A model generated the notes under the pieces. It did not search any database and was not told the origin of the DNA. It was given only the letters and a program-made list of their open reading frames with translations. Shown here piece after piece: positions 1-8,650 of a stretch of 64,000 nt of DNA. Position 1 is the stretch's first letter. Each line of letters opens with the position of its first letter. The DNA comes from Desulfovibrio sp. An276 (GTDB taxonomy: Bacteria > Desulfobacterota > Desulfovibrionia > Desulfovibrionales > Desulfovibrionaceae). Location: positions 1 through 64,000 of the forward strand of contig NZ_NFJC01000006.1 of assembly GCF_002159665.1 (NCBI RefSeq). Reading direction: 5' to 3'. The position numbers and the translations under genes are program-made.

Positions 1-85
1 CGTGTGATAGGTTAATCATTTAATTTCAAATAGCTATCATACATTTAGGCCGATGGGTAGATATGAATTTTTGACGTCACCTGTT

Positions 86-131
86 ACCTGATTTCAGGAA
101 ATTCACGTACCTGATTTCAGGAAATTCACGT
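86..131. repeat. two tandem copies of a 23-bp unit with an internal palindrome
   Basis: Two perfect head-to-tail copies of a 23-bp unit occupy 86-108 and 109-131. Each contains the inverted repeat CCTGATTTCAGG. A TTGACG hexamer lies just before them (71-76). The arrangement looks like a double operator, probably for a gene beyond the left edge, because the only nearby gene (fba) ends rather than begins here. No binding protein can be named from the sequence. Confidence 0.8.
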
Positions 132-144
132 ATATTGCAAGTCC

Positions 145-189
145 ACAAAAAAAGGACGCAAGCCTGCAGCCAATTGGTGCAGACCTGCG
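145..189 (-). terminator. intrinsic terminator of fba
   Basis: Read on the minus strand, arms CGCAGGTCTGCA and TGCAGGCTTGCG pair as a 12-bp stem with two G-U pairs. They are followed by TCC and seven T residues. It sits 28 bases after the fba stop codon, so it ends the fba transcript. Confidence 0.8.
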
Positions 190-216
190 CCCCGGATCTG
201 GGAAGACAGATGATTT

Positions 217-1152
217 TTAGAGCAGATCGGCCTTGCCGGAGGAGCCCATGACGTCGCGGATCTTGCGGGCCACCATCTTGTAGACGGCTTCGCGGGCAGG
301 CTTCAGATACTGGCGGGGATCAAAGGCCTCGGGATGTTCCACCATGAACTGACGGATGGAAGCTGTCAGGGCAAGGCGGATATCCGTGTCCACGTTGATC
401 TTGCACACTCCCATGCGGGCAGCCTCGCGCAGCATGTCTTCCGGCACGCCCTTGGCTCCGCCCACGTTGCCGCCGTATTTGTTGCACAGCTCGACAAATT
501 CCTGGGGAACGGAGGATGCTCCGTGCAGAACGAGGGGGTAGTTGGGCAGCTTTTCGCAGATGGTTTTCAGTCTGGGGAAATCCAGCTTGGCTTCGCCCTT
601 GAACTTGTAGGCGCCATGGCTTGTGCCAATGGCCACGGCAAGGGAGTCGCAGCCCGTCTTTTCCACGAATTCCACTGCCTCATCGGGATCCGTAAAGCTG
701 TGGCCCTCGGAAACCACATGTTCCTCGATGCCCGCAAGGCGGCCAAGTTCGGCCTCGACCCAGACACCGCGCGGATGTGCGTATTCCACCACCTTCTTGG
801 TCAGGGCGATGTTTTCCTCGAAGGGCAGGGAAGAGCCGTCGATCATGACGGAGGTGAAGCCGCCGTCAATGCAGTCGCGGCACATTTCAAAGGAGGGGCC
901 ATGGTCAAGATGCACGCAGACCGGAATGGACGGGTCCTCGGTGAGAGCAGCTTCCACGAGTTTCATGATGTAGGTCTGCCCGGCGTATTTGCGTGCACCG
1001 GCGGACACCTGCAGGATGAGGGGAGATTTCTCTTCAGAGGCAGCACGCATGATGCCCTGAATGATCTCCATGTTGTTCACATTGAATGCACCAATGGCAA
1101 ACTGTCCTGCGTAGGCAGCCTCGAACATTTTCTTTGGGCCGATAAGGGGCAT
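217..1152 (-). CDS. fba: class II fructose-bisphosphate aldolase
   Basis: This 311-residue protein is a zinc-dependent class II aldolase that interconverts fructose 1,6-bisphosphate with dihydroxyacetone phosphate and glyceraldehyde 3-phosphate in glycolysis and gluconeogenesis. Visible motifs are HLDHG (catalytic Asp83 and zinc ligand His84), EAELGRLAG, GTSHGAYK and LHGASS, which hold the remaining zinc and phosphate contacts. Length and order match the family. The ATG is preceded by GGAGGAG at close spacing, which supports the start. It lies downstream of surE on the same strand with a 158-bp gap, so it may have its own promoter. A clear terminator follows. Confidence 0.95.
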   Translation of the reverse strand: MPLIGPKKMFEAAYAGQFAIGAFNVNNMEIIQGIMRAASEEKSPLILQVSAGARKYAGQTYIMKLVEAALTEDPSIPVCVHLDHGPSFEMCRDCIDGGFTSVMIDGSSLPFEENIALTKKVVEYAHPRGVWVEAELGRLAGIEEHVVSEGHSFTDPDEAVEFVEKTGCDSLAVAIGTSHGAYKFKGEAKLDFPRLKTICEKLPNYPLVLHGASSVPQEFVELCNKYGGNVGGAKGVPEDMLREAARMGVCKINVDTDIRLALTASIRQFMVEHPEAFDPRQYLKPAREAVYKMVARKIRDVMGSSGKADLL

Positions 1153-1310
1153 TGGACTCCTCCATTATAAGGGATGCGTTGTGCTAAAAATGCCGTGTAC
1201 CCGAACAGGGCAGGCAAAGACGTTCTCTGCGGGCCCCTGTTTGAGAACACAATACGGTATCTTGAAATATTTTGCCACAATATGGAGGCGCAGGGAACAA
1301 AAAACCGCGT

Positions 1311-2075
1311 TCAGCGCACGTTGGGAAAGCTTTCTCTTTCGAGGATGCGCAATCCTGCATCATCCGTAAAGTTGAAGCACAGTGGCGTTATGGTGACAAA
1401 ACCACGATTGAGCAGATCCTTGTCCGAGCCGGAGTTGACCGTCTCCGGGGGAATGCTGCCCACAAGCCACCAGTAGCGTCCCCCGCGCGGATCCCTGCGC
1501 TCGAGGTAGCTGTTCTTCCACACGGCAGAAGTCTGCTTGCAGACGCGTACGCCCTTGCTCGAAGAGAGCAGGCCGCGTGGATAGTTCACATTGATGACGC
1601 GGCGGGTAGGCATGGCCTGCCAGTTGATGGTTTCTGCAATGCCCACGGCATGCCTGGCCTTGGCCAGAATATCGATGGGATCCTGCTCGTCGTCGGAAAT
1701 GGCCATGCTTGGCAGATCCTCGTGGCAGGCTTCTGTTGCAGCACCCACAGTGCCAGAGTAGAGAATGTCCGGGCCCACATTGGGGCCTGCGTTGATGCCG
1801 CTCATCACAAGATCCGGCCTTTTTTCAAGCAGGGAAGCCAGAGCCAGCTTGACGCAGTCCGTAGGTGTGCCGTACAGGCCAAGCCCTTCAAAGCCCGGCT
1901 GCTTGAAGTGCAGGCAGCGCAGTGGCTCAAACACTGTGAGCGAATGACCAACCCCGGACTGCTGTTCCATGGGGGCTACCACATGCACAGTGTGCCCGCG
2001 TTCTCTCAGGGCTGTATACAGAGCCATGAGACCCCTTGCGTGTATGCCGTCATCGTTTGTCAGAAGTACGTCCAT
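1311..2075 (-). CDS. surE: 5'/3'-nucleotidase SurE
   Basis: SurE is a metal-dependent nucleoside 5'/3'-monophosphatase linked to stationary-phase survival. The predicted 254-residue protein begins MDVLLTNDDGIHARG, in which Asp8 and Asp9 are the metal ligands, and it contains the family segment GINAGPNVGPDILYSGTVGAA. An in-frame upstream extension of 19 codons lacks family similarity, while AAAAGG lies just before the chosen ATG, so the shorter start is preferred. It is transcribed divergently from the OB/HD gene at 2355 across a 279-bp spacer that should hold promoters for both. Confidence 0.93.
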   Translation of the reverse strand: MDVLLTNDDGIHARGLMALYTALRERGHTVHVVAPMEQQSGVGHSLTVFEPLRCLHFKQPGFEGLGLYGTPTDCVKLALASLLEKRPDLVMSGINAGPNVGPDILYSGTVGAATEACHEDLPSMAISDDEQDPIDILAKARHAVGIAETINWQAMPTRRVINVNYPRGLLSSSKGVRVCKQTSAVWKNSYLERRDPRGGRYWWLVGSIPPETVNSGSDKDLLNRGFVTITPLCFNFTDDAGLRILERESFPNVR

Positions 2076-2354
2076 AACCTTTTCCGTGGGGATTGAAAGC
2101 TGTGTTTTGCCATCCCGTCGACACTTTGTCACAAAACCGTCCTACAATTGTGCCTCTCCCTGAGGCTGTGTCCGGGAGCGTGCGGGAAGGGGAAGAGTTC
2201 ATTTGACTTTTACCCAATTTCGGGGCAACTGCAGCCACAAGGCGCAGCAATGGGCGGTTTCCGCAAAATTTCACTGCCTTTTGTTGTGTTGTCAATCCCC
2301 CCGAAGGGCAAGGGAAATTCTGCTCTCCTTGCAGCAACAAAAAAAAGGCCGACC

Positions 2355-3710
2355 ATGGAAAAGGGAATCTTTGTATCGGATATCAATGAATTTACTCCCG
2401 TAATTGAAGGCATTTTCGTCACATGTGACGTAGCAAAGCTCAACGACAAGAACGGCAATCCCTACTGGTCGCTGGGCTTGAGCGATTCCACAGGAACAGT
2501 GCAGGCAAAGATCTGGTCCCAGCGTGGTGTCCTCCAGCCAAGGGAGTTGCAAAGCCGCAGCTTTGTGCATGTGCGGGGCCAGGCGAACAAGTTCCGCGAC
2601 AACCTGCAGGTCCGCATCGATGCTCTCACTGTACTTGCCCAGGCGGAGTGCGAGGGATTGCGCCTTGAGGACTATTTTCCTCCGTCGCCCTACGATGGCG
2701 AAAAGGGCATGGCAGAGCTCATGGATCTGGTCATGAAGGAAGTCGCAGGCACGCCCTGGGAGCGCCTTGTACAGGTCTTTTTCGGGGATGAGGAGAACAG
2801 AAGGGCCTTTGTCAATTCTTCGGCTGCCCGCAGCATGCACCATGCCGGACGTGGAGGGCTTGTGATCCATACCCTCGAGGTCTGCCGCATCTGCCTTGCC
2901 ATGGCCGATCTCTTTCCCGTCCTGGACAGGCCGACCCTTGTCACCGGAGCCCTTTTCCACGATATAGGCAAGCTTGAGGAGATGCACACAGATCCCTTCG
3001 AGGTCTCGTACACCATTCCCGGCAATCTCATAGGGCATATTGTCCTTGGCGTAGCCATGCTGGGCAAGGCCTGCGAGAAGGCGGACATCCCTGCCCCCAT
3101 GCGCGACCATCTCTTCCACCTTGTCCTGAGCCACCACGGACGCATCGAATTTGGGGCAGTCAGGGAGCCGGCAAGCATGGAAGCCATTGTTCTGGCTTCG
3201 GCCGACTACATGGATGCAAAGCTCAATACCATGCAAGGCTTGCTCGAAGACGTGGAGGAAGGGGCGCTGACGCCCATGCAGCGCGAATTTGGCAGGGCTC
3301 TCTACAGGGCTGTACGCAGCGATTCGGAGCACAGGGAAAACGTTGCGCCCGTGACGACATCAGCAAATATCTCACGTGCAGCGCGTGTCCCGCAGCCGGA
3401 AGCCGCGTCAAACATGGATGAACAGTTCAGGGCAACGCCAGCCGAGTTGCACGCACGCCTCGCAAGGCCTGCTTGCGCCGCCTCCAGGGGAAGGGGGCAG
3501 GCGCAGGCAGTAGAGGAGCACAGTCAGCCCGTGAGTTCTTCCGAACCGCCACAGTGGGAAGACGGCTATCTGGAGAGTCTTGCCTACAGCCTGGATGAAC
3601 AAGGCTCGCACAGGGCCCCAGACACAAACCAGGGCAAGCTACAGGGCAGGCATGCCGAGGAACGGGGCGCAGGCCCCAGGGACTCCCTGCTTGGCCTTCT
3701 CGGCAGATAA
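2355..3710 (+). CDS. OB-fold/HD-domain phosphohydrolase, YhaM-like nuclease
   Basis: The 451-residue protein has an N-terminal OB-fold nucleic-acid-binding segment (about residues 15-95, with the pattern LGLSDSTGTVQAKIW). An HD phosphohydrolase domain follows (about 155-320) with His172 and the HD pair His202-Asp203 in GALFHDIGKLEE. This domain order is that of YhaM-type 3'-5' exoribonucleases. The last 120 residues are Ala/Pro/Glu-rich and look disordered, which is longer than in YhaM. The start is the ATG that begins the conserved domain. An in-frame extension back to 2148 has no similarity to anything recognisable. It heads a tightly spaced operon with tmk 15 bases downstream. The exact substrate is inferred from family only. 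Confidence 0.8.
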   Translation: MEKGIFVSDINEFTPVIEGIFVTCDVAKLNDKNGNPYWSLGLSDSTGTVQAKIWSQRGVLQPRELQSRSFVHVRGQANKFRDNLQVRIDALTVLAQAECEGLRLEDYFPPSPYDGEKGMAELMDLVMKEVAGTPWERLVQVFFGDEENRRAFVNSSAARSMHHAGRGGLVIHTLEVCRICLAMADLFPVLDRPTLVTGALFHDIGKLEEMHTDPFEVSYTIPGNLIGHIVLGVAMLGKACEKADIPAPMRDHLFHLVLSHHGRIEFGAVREPASMEAIVLASADYMDAKLNTMQGLLEDVEEGALTPMQREFGRALYRAVRSDSEHRENVAPVTTSANISRAARVPQPEAASNMDEQFRATPAELHARLARPACAASRGRGQAQAVEEHSQPVSSSEPPQWEDGYLESLAYSLDEQGSHRAPDTNQGKLQGRHAEERGAGPRDSLLGLLGR

Positions 3711-3725
3711 CCGGGAGAGGAAACA

Positions 3726-4430
3726 ATGTTTGTCACCTTCGAAGGCATGGAAGGCTCCGGAAAGTCCACGGCCCTGGCCGGCGTTGCCGAACGTCTTGAA
3801 GCCATGGGAATGGATGTGGTTTGCACAAGGGAGCCTGGGGGGAGCGAGCTTGGGCGGACAGTGCGCACACTTTTGCTTGACGCGAAACGCAGCATGGTCC
3901 CGGAGGCCGAGCTCTTTCTCTTTCTTGCCGATAGGGCCCAGCATGTGGCCGAAGTCATACGTCCGGCCCTTGCGCGAGGGGCCATGGTGCTTTGCGATCG
4001 CTTTACCGATTCCACTCTGGCCTACCAGGGCCATGCCAGAAAGCTTGATCTGCAGGTTTTGGCAAGCTTCAATCAGGCAGCCACAGGAGGGCTTGAGCCG
4101 GACCTGACTCTCCTTTTCGATCTGCCTGTCGAGGAAGGGCTCAGGCGTGTCGAAGAGCGCAGGGCACAGTTGGGCGATGAGGGCTACGACAGACTCGACG
4201 CCGAGAAGCGGGCCTTCCACGAGGCTGTGCGCGCGGGCTTTCGCTTCATTGCCGAACAGGCACCTTCTAGGGTATGTGTCCTTGACGCAACCCTTTCAAA
4301 AGAGGAGGTCCTTTGCGCCTGCCTTGAGGCCATACAGGCTAGGGGGAGCACCGGAGAGGGTGAAGTTTTGTCTTCCGGTTTGAATAGTTTGCGAACACTT
4401 TTACAGGCCAGTGTGCCCGGAGAAAAATAA
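3726..4430 (+). CDS. tmk: thymidylate kinase
   Basis: Tmk phosphorylates dTMP to dTDP for DNA synthesis. The 234-residue protein has a P-loop GMEGSGKST (residues 7-15), the substrate motif TREPGGSELG, and the DRFTDSTLAYQG segment of the family. A strong Shine-Dalgarno (GGGAGAGGA) precedes the ATG. Its stop codon overlaps the next gene's ATG by one base, indicating translational coupling inside the 2355-8563 operon. Confidence 0.95.
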   Translation: MFVTFEGMEGSGKSTALAGVAERLEAMGMDVVCTREPGGSELGRTVRTLLLDAKRSMVPEAELFLFLADRAQHVAEVIRPALARGAMVLCDRFTDSTLAYQGHARKLDLQVLASFNQAATGGLEPDLTLLFDLPVEEGLRRVEERRAQLGDEGYDRLDAEKRAFHEAVRAGFRFIAEQAPSRVCVLDATLSKEEVLCACLEAIQARGSTGEGEVLSSGLNSLRTLLQASVPGEK

Positions 4431-4777
4431 TGAGGGAAATTTACGTTTTTGAAAACGTCGATGGCGGACGACTCACACCCCTTGCCAAGAGCGGCGCTGT
4501 GGATCCCTTGCTCAAGCAGGCTGCCGAGACGGACAATTTCGAGTGGATGGAACCCTTTATGGCAGCCGGGGATACCGAGCTTGTCTATACAAATGTCTTT
4601 CGCCAGCCCCAGAATCCCGGCGGTATAGTTGTCGTCTCTGCCATGGACGAGGTCCTTTTCTGCGCCATAGCCAATACCAATCTTGATCTTGTGGCCGCAG
4701 CATCCCATTTTGCCAGCATGGTTTCCAATATCCGCTACGGCCAGGATATCTTCGAGAATATCGAGGGTGAAGAATAG
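4430..4777 (+). CDS. conserved hypothetical protein, 115 residues
   Basis: I do not recognise a family. The protein is acidic, soluble-looking and without signal peptide, membrane segment or cysteine clusters. It has a single Cys in the segment VLFCAIANTNLDLVAAASHFASMV. The ATG overlaps the tmk stop by one base and the next gene starts 29 bases later. Codon use is like that of its neighbours, so it is very probably a real member of the operon. Position between tmk and the polyamine-related genes gives no firm hint of function. Confidence 0.8.
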   Translation: MREIYVFENVDGGRLTPLAKSGAVDPLLKQAAETDNFEWMEPFMAAGDTELVYTNVFRQPQNPGGIVVVSAMDEVLFCAIANTNLDLVAAASHFASMVSNIRYGQDIFENIEGEE

Positions 4778-4806
4778 TTCCGGCCAGGCACACAAGGGCA
4801 CAGGTC

Positions 4807-6177
4807 ATGCAAGCCTTTTCCAGAGCAAGGAATTCCCTTGGCGTGGTCTTCTTTCCCGCCTTTGACTGGGCCATTTCTCCCACCCATCCGGAGAGGGAGG
4901 AGCGCCTGCTCTACACGCGCGATCAGCTCAAGGAGGAAGGCCTTTTCGACATCGAGGGCATTCGCGAGTACCGGCCCCGCCTCATGCCTCTCGAGGATGT
5001 GGCACGAGTGCATTTTTGCCTGCCCTCCATACGCGATGTTGTCACAGACTCCCATCTTGCCGCAGCCGGAGGTGCCATAGAGGCAGCCCGTCTTGTGCTC
5101 GAAGGAAGGGAAAAGAAGGCCTTTGCCCTGGTGCGGCCACCAGGACACCATGCCATGCGCGTGGCCCATGGCAACAGGGGCTTTTGCAATATCAACAACG
5201 AGGCGCTCATGCTTGCCTGGATACGGGCCAACTACCGTATCCAGGGAAGGCCCCTGCGTCTTGCCATAGTGGATACGGACGTACACCATGGCGATGGCAG
5301 CCAGGACATTTTCTGGAATGATCCGGACACGCTCTTTATTTCCCTGCACCAGGATGGCCGCACGCTCTACCCGGGAACGGGCGCTGTGCGCGAATGCGGA
5401 GGGCCGGCTGCGCTCGGGCGCACAGTGAACATCCCCCTGCCGCCAGGGACCTGTGACGACGGCTATCTCTACGTCATGGAGCACGCAGTTTTGCCAATCC
5501 TGCGGGATTTTGCCCCGGATCTTGTGGTCAATTCTGCAGGCCAGGACAATCACTTCACGGATCCTTTGGCCAGCGAGCTTCTGACAGCCAGGGGCTACGC
5601 GGCTCTCAATACGCTGCTTGATCCAGATATCGCAGTCCTTGAGGGCGGGTACTCCATTCGTGGCGCGCTGCCCTATGTCAACATGGGTATTTGCCTGGCC
5701 CTGGCCGGGCTTGATGCCTCTGACATACGCGAGCCAGACTGGGACGAGAGGTATCTGCGTCAGTCCGCGAGGGTTACGGATCAGGTGTGCGCTGTGGCCG
5801 AAGAGGCCCTGGCCCAGTATTTCGATCCCCCCAAGGCTCCCTGGCGAGGCAGGGAAGAGCACGGTTTCTGGGTCGAGGACAAACAGATTTACTACGATAC
5901 GGACGGCATCAGCGAAGGGCAGCGCGTGTATTCGAAGCTCTGCTCCTCCTGTGCAGGCTACACCATGTGGTTTACGCAATCCACGCGCACGGCGCTATCC
6001 TTTTGCGTTCTTGTTCCCCGCGATGCCTGCGCATCCTGCCGCAACCAAGCCCATGAGCAAGTCCACGAGGCCCGCGCAAGCGGCAGATTTGCCCATGTCC
6101 TTTGCCTGGACGAAACATCATTCATCCCCAACAAATCCTGGCCCCTGGAGGAAAAAACATGGCCCAAGACATCTTGA
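4807..6177 (+). CDS. histone deacetylase/acetylpolyamine amidohydrolase-family protein with C-terminal CxxC pair
   Basis: The 456-residue protein has the arginase-fold deacetylase core (residues about 10-330). Visible are the active-site GHH (113-115), zinc ligands Asp158 and His160 in DTDVHHGDGSQ, Asp247 in SAGQDNH, and the transition-state Tyr282 in LEGGYS. Family members remove acetyl groups from lysine, acetylpolyamines or other amides. The C-terminal 90 residues carry CSSC (379-382) and CASC (408-411), a zinc-ribbon-like pair absent from classical family members. It is followed with a 19-base overlap by the two carboxyspermidine genes, so an acetylpolyamine substrate is the most economical inference. 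The Shine-Dalgarno is weak (ACAGG). Confidence 0.85.
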   Translation: MQAFSRARNSLGVVFFPAFDWAISPTHPEREERLLYTRDQLKEEGLFDIEGIREYRPRLMPLEDVARVHFCLPSIRDVVTDSHLAAAGGAIEAARLVLEGREKKAFALVRPPGHHAMRVAHGNRGFCNINNEALMLAWIRANYRIQGRPLRLAIVDTDVHHGDGSQDIFWNDPDTLFISLHQDGRTLYPGTGAVRECGGPAALGRTVNIPLPPGTCDDGYLYVMEHAVLPILRDFAPDLVVNSAGQDNHFTDPLASELLTARGYAALNTLLDPDIAVLEGGYSIRGALPYVNMGICLALAGLDASDIREPDWDERYLRQSARVTDQVCAVAEEALAQYFDPPKAPWRGREEHGFWVEDKQIYYDTDGISEGQRVYSKLCSSCAGYTMWFTQSTRTALSFCVLVPRDACASCRNQAHEQVHEARASGRFAHVLCLDETSFIPNKSWPLEEKTWPKTS

Positions 6178-7376
6178 TTATCGGAGCCGGCGGCGTCGGC
6201 AGCGTTGTTGCCCACAAGTGCGCCCAGGCGGCCACCAAGGGAGTTTTCGGCAAAATCGTGCTTGCCAGCAGGACAGAGTCGCGCTGCAAGGCAATTGCCG
6301 AATCCGTGAAGCAGCGTTACGGCGTGACCATCGAAACAGCACAGGTGGATGCGGACAACGTGCCCGAACTGTGCGCTCTCATCCGTTCTGTCAATCCCTT
6401 CATGGTGCTGAACATTGCTCTTCCCTACCAGGATCTGCACATCATGGACGCCTGCCTCGAGTGCGGGGTACATTATCTCGACACTGCCAACTACGAGCCG
6501 CTGGACACAGCCAAGTTCGAGTACAAGTGGCAGTGGGCCTACGATGGACGCTTCAGGGAAAGGGGGCTGTGCGCCCTGCTTGGCTCTGGCTTCGATCCCG
6601 GCGTTACCAACGTCTTTGCAGCCTGGGTCATGAAGCACGAGCTCGACGAAGTGCATGTGCTGGACATCATAGACTGCAATGCCGGTGACAATGGCCAGGC
6701 CTTTGCCACCAACTTCAACCCCGAAATCAACATCCGCGAGGTGTCCGCCCGTGGCCGCTACTGGGAGCGCGGCGAATGGGTGCAGACAGCTCCTCTTTCC
6801 TGGTCCATGGACTTTGATTTCCCGGATGGCATAGGCAGCAAAAAGTGCTACCTCATGTATCACGAGGAGCTCGAATCCCTGGCCCAGAATCTGAAGGGGC
6901 TGAAGCGCGCCCGCTTCTGGATGACCTTCTCGGACAATTACCTGAAGCATTTGTCCGTGCTGAAGAACGTGGGCATGACGCGTATCGACGAGGTCGAGTA
7001 CAAGGGCCAGAAGATTGTGCCCATCCAGTTCCTTTCCGCACTTTTGCCCGATCCGGCAACCCTTGGCCCCCTGACCAGGGGCAAGACTTGCATTGGCGAT
7101 GTCATGCAGGGCGTGAAGGACGGCAAGGCCAAGAGCGTCTACATCTACAATATCTGCTGCCACGAGGAATGCTTCAGCGAAGTGGGATCGCAGGCCATTT
7201 CCTACACTACCGGTGTGCCCGCCATGATAGGCGCCAAGATGATGTGCGAGGAAAAGTGGCTGCGTCCCGGCGTCTGGAACATGGAACAGTTCGACCCCGA
7301 TCCCTTCCTGCAGGATCTTGGCGATTACGGGCTGCCCTGGACCTGCATTGATGTGACCGGCAAGGAGCTTGTCTAG
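6159..7376 (+). CDS. carboxynorspermidine/carboxyspermidine synthase (saccharopine dehydrogenase-like)
   Basis: This 405-residue NAD(P)-dependent enzyme condenses aspartate semialdehyde with putrescine or diaminopropane to carboxyspermidine or carboxynorspermidine. It has an N-terminal Rossmann motif GAGGVGS (residues 9-15) and a family-typical centre including GSGFDPGVTNVF. The start at 6159 is set by GGAGG seven bases upstream. The reading frame is open further back, but only into the preceding gene. The partner decarboxylase begins at the overlapping stop codon. Saccharopine dehydrogenase of lysine metabolism is a relative, but the adjacent nspC makes the polyamine role much more likely. 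Confidence 0.9.
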   Translation: MAQDILIIGAGGVGSVVAHKCAQAATKGVFGKIVLASRTESRCKAIAESVKQRYGVTIETAQVDADNVPELCALIRSVNPFMVLNIALPYQDLHIMDACLECGVHYLDTANYEPLDTAKFEYKWQWAYDGRFRERGLCALLGSGFDPGVTNVFAAWVMKHELDEVHVLDIIDCNAGDNGQAFATNFNPEINIREVSARGRYWERGEWVQTAPLSWSMDFDFPDGIGSKKCYLMYHEELESLAQNLKGLKRARFWMTFSDNYLKHLSVLKNVGMTRIDEVEYKGQKIVPIQFLSALLPDPATLGPLTRGKTCIGDVMQGVKDGKAKSVYIYNICCHEECFSEVGSQAISYTTGVPAMIGAKMMCEEKWLRPGVWNMEQFDPDPFLQDLGDYGLPWTCIDVTGKELV

Positions 7377-8563
7377 TGGCTCACGAAGAACTGCTTTTGA
7401 GTGCAGACGTTCCCTCGCCCTGCTTTGTGGTGGATGTGGACAAGCTGCGCGCAAACGCCGCCATTCTGAACAGCGTGCAGGAGCGCACCGGCGCAAAGGT
7501 GCTGCTTGCCCTCAAGAGTTACGCCTGCTGGAAAACCTTTTCCCTGCTCTCAAGGGCCAAGGAGGGGCCCTTGTGGGGAACTTGCGCCAGCAGCGTTGAC
7601 GAGGCCAGGCTTGGCAGAGAGGAATTCGGCGGCGAGGTTCACGCCTTTGCCGCTGCCTGGACAAAGGCTGAAGTGAAAGAGCTGGTGAGCCTTGCGGACA
7701 CCATTGTCTTCAACTCCGTTGCCCAGTGGCGCACGTATCGCGATTTTCTTGCCAAAAAGGGTGTAGAGGCCGGGCTGCGCATCAATCCCGAGCACAGCGA
7801 AGGGACTGTGCCCATGTATGATCCCTGCTCGCCAGGGTCGCGTCTGGGCATTCGTCTGCGCCATTTGCCGGCAGGGATTATGGAAGAGGGGATAAGCGGA
7901 CTGCATTTCCACACGTTGTGTGAACAGAATGCAGACGCCTTTGCCCGCACTGCCGAGGTTGTGGAGCGAAATTTCGCTCCATTCCTGGAAAAGTGCAGCT
8001 GGATCAATGTTGGCGGAGGCCACCATATCACGAGGGCAGACTACGATATCGACCTGCTTTGCTCGACGCTTACGCGCCTGCACGAGCGCTGGGGGGCACA
8101 GATATACGTGGAGCCCGGCGAGGCCGTTGCCCTGAACGCAGGCGTGTTGGTGGCCACGGTGCTTGATATTACCGAGGCGGACATGCCCCTTGTTCAGCTC
8201 GATATCTCTGCTGCCTGCCATACTCCCGATGTGCTGGAAATGCCCTACAGACCGCGCATCATCTACGAGCATGGGGACAGGCTTTGCGAGAGCATGGACG
8301 AAAACGGCTTCTGGCGCTGCCGTCTGGGTGGCAAGAGCTGCCTTGCTGGCGACGTGTTCGGGGAATATGGCTTTGCCGCTCCCCTGAAAGTAGGGCAGCG
8401 CCTGCTTTTGCAGGATATGGCCATCTACAGTATGGTGAAGACAACGACCTTTAACGGCCTGCGTCTGCCCTCCATAGGCCTTGTGGACAGCGCAAGCGGC
8501 AGAGATGTCTTCAGCCTGCTCCATGTTTTCGGATACGAGGATTTCCGCGATCGCCTGGCGTAA
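7376..8563 (+). CDS. nspC: carboxynorspermidine/carboxyspermidine decarboxylase
   Basis: NspC is a PLP-dependent fold III decarboxylase that removes the carboxylate from carboxy(nor)spermidine, giving spermidine or norspermidine in the cytosol. The 395-residue protein has PLP Lys47 in ALKSYACWKTF, the glycine-rich INVGGGHH, the EPGEAV segment and the C-terminal catalytic region ISAACHTPDVLE. The start is a GTG whose first base is the last base of the upstream stop codon, which indicates coupling. It is the last gene of the operon. A perfect 18-bp hairpin lies 29 bases downstream. Confidence 0.93.
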   Translation: MAHEELLLSADVPSPCFVVDVDKLRANAAILNSVQERTGAKVLLALKSYACWKTFSLLSRAKEGPLWGTCASSVDEARLGREEFGGEVHAFAAAWTKAEVKELVSLADTIVFNSVAQWRTYRDFLAKKGVEAGLRINPEHSEGTVPMYDPCSPGSRLGIRLRHLPAGIMEEGISGLHFHTLCEQNADAFARTAEVVERNFAPFLEKCSWINVGGGHHITRADYDIDLLCSTLTRLHERWGAQIYVEPGEAVALNAGVLVATVLDITEADMPLVQLDISAACHTPDVLEMPYRPRIIYEHGDRLCESMDENGFWRCRLGGKSCLAGDVFGEYGFAAPLKVGQRLLLQDMAIYSMVKTTTFNGLRLPSIGLVDSASGRDVFSLLHVFGYEDFRDRLA

Positions 8564-8592
8564 GCCTTAAATCTGCAGAGGGAAAAATACAA

Positions 8593-8630
8593 CAGGGGGC
8601 CCGGTGCAAGCACTTGCACCGGGCCCCCTG
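8593..8630 (-). terminator. perfect 18-bp inverted repeat between convergent genes
   Basis: CAGGGGGCCCGGTGCAAG, two bases, then its exact reverse complement. On the minus strand it is followed by TTGTATTTTT, so it is best read as the terminator of the polysaccharide deacetylase gene. It may also block readthrough from nspC, although the plus-strand side lacks a T tract. Confidence 0.8.
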
Positions 8631-8650
8631 ATCGTTATGCGCAAGGCGCA

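Noticed and set aside
86-131. Possible CRISPR array
   Set aside because: The two repeat units abut directly with no spacers, and there are only two copies.
2148-2354. N-terminal extension of the OB/HD gene by 69 codons
   Set aside because: The extra residues are unlike the family and cross the presumed divergent promoter region. The ATG at 2355 begins the conserved domain.
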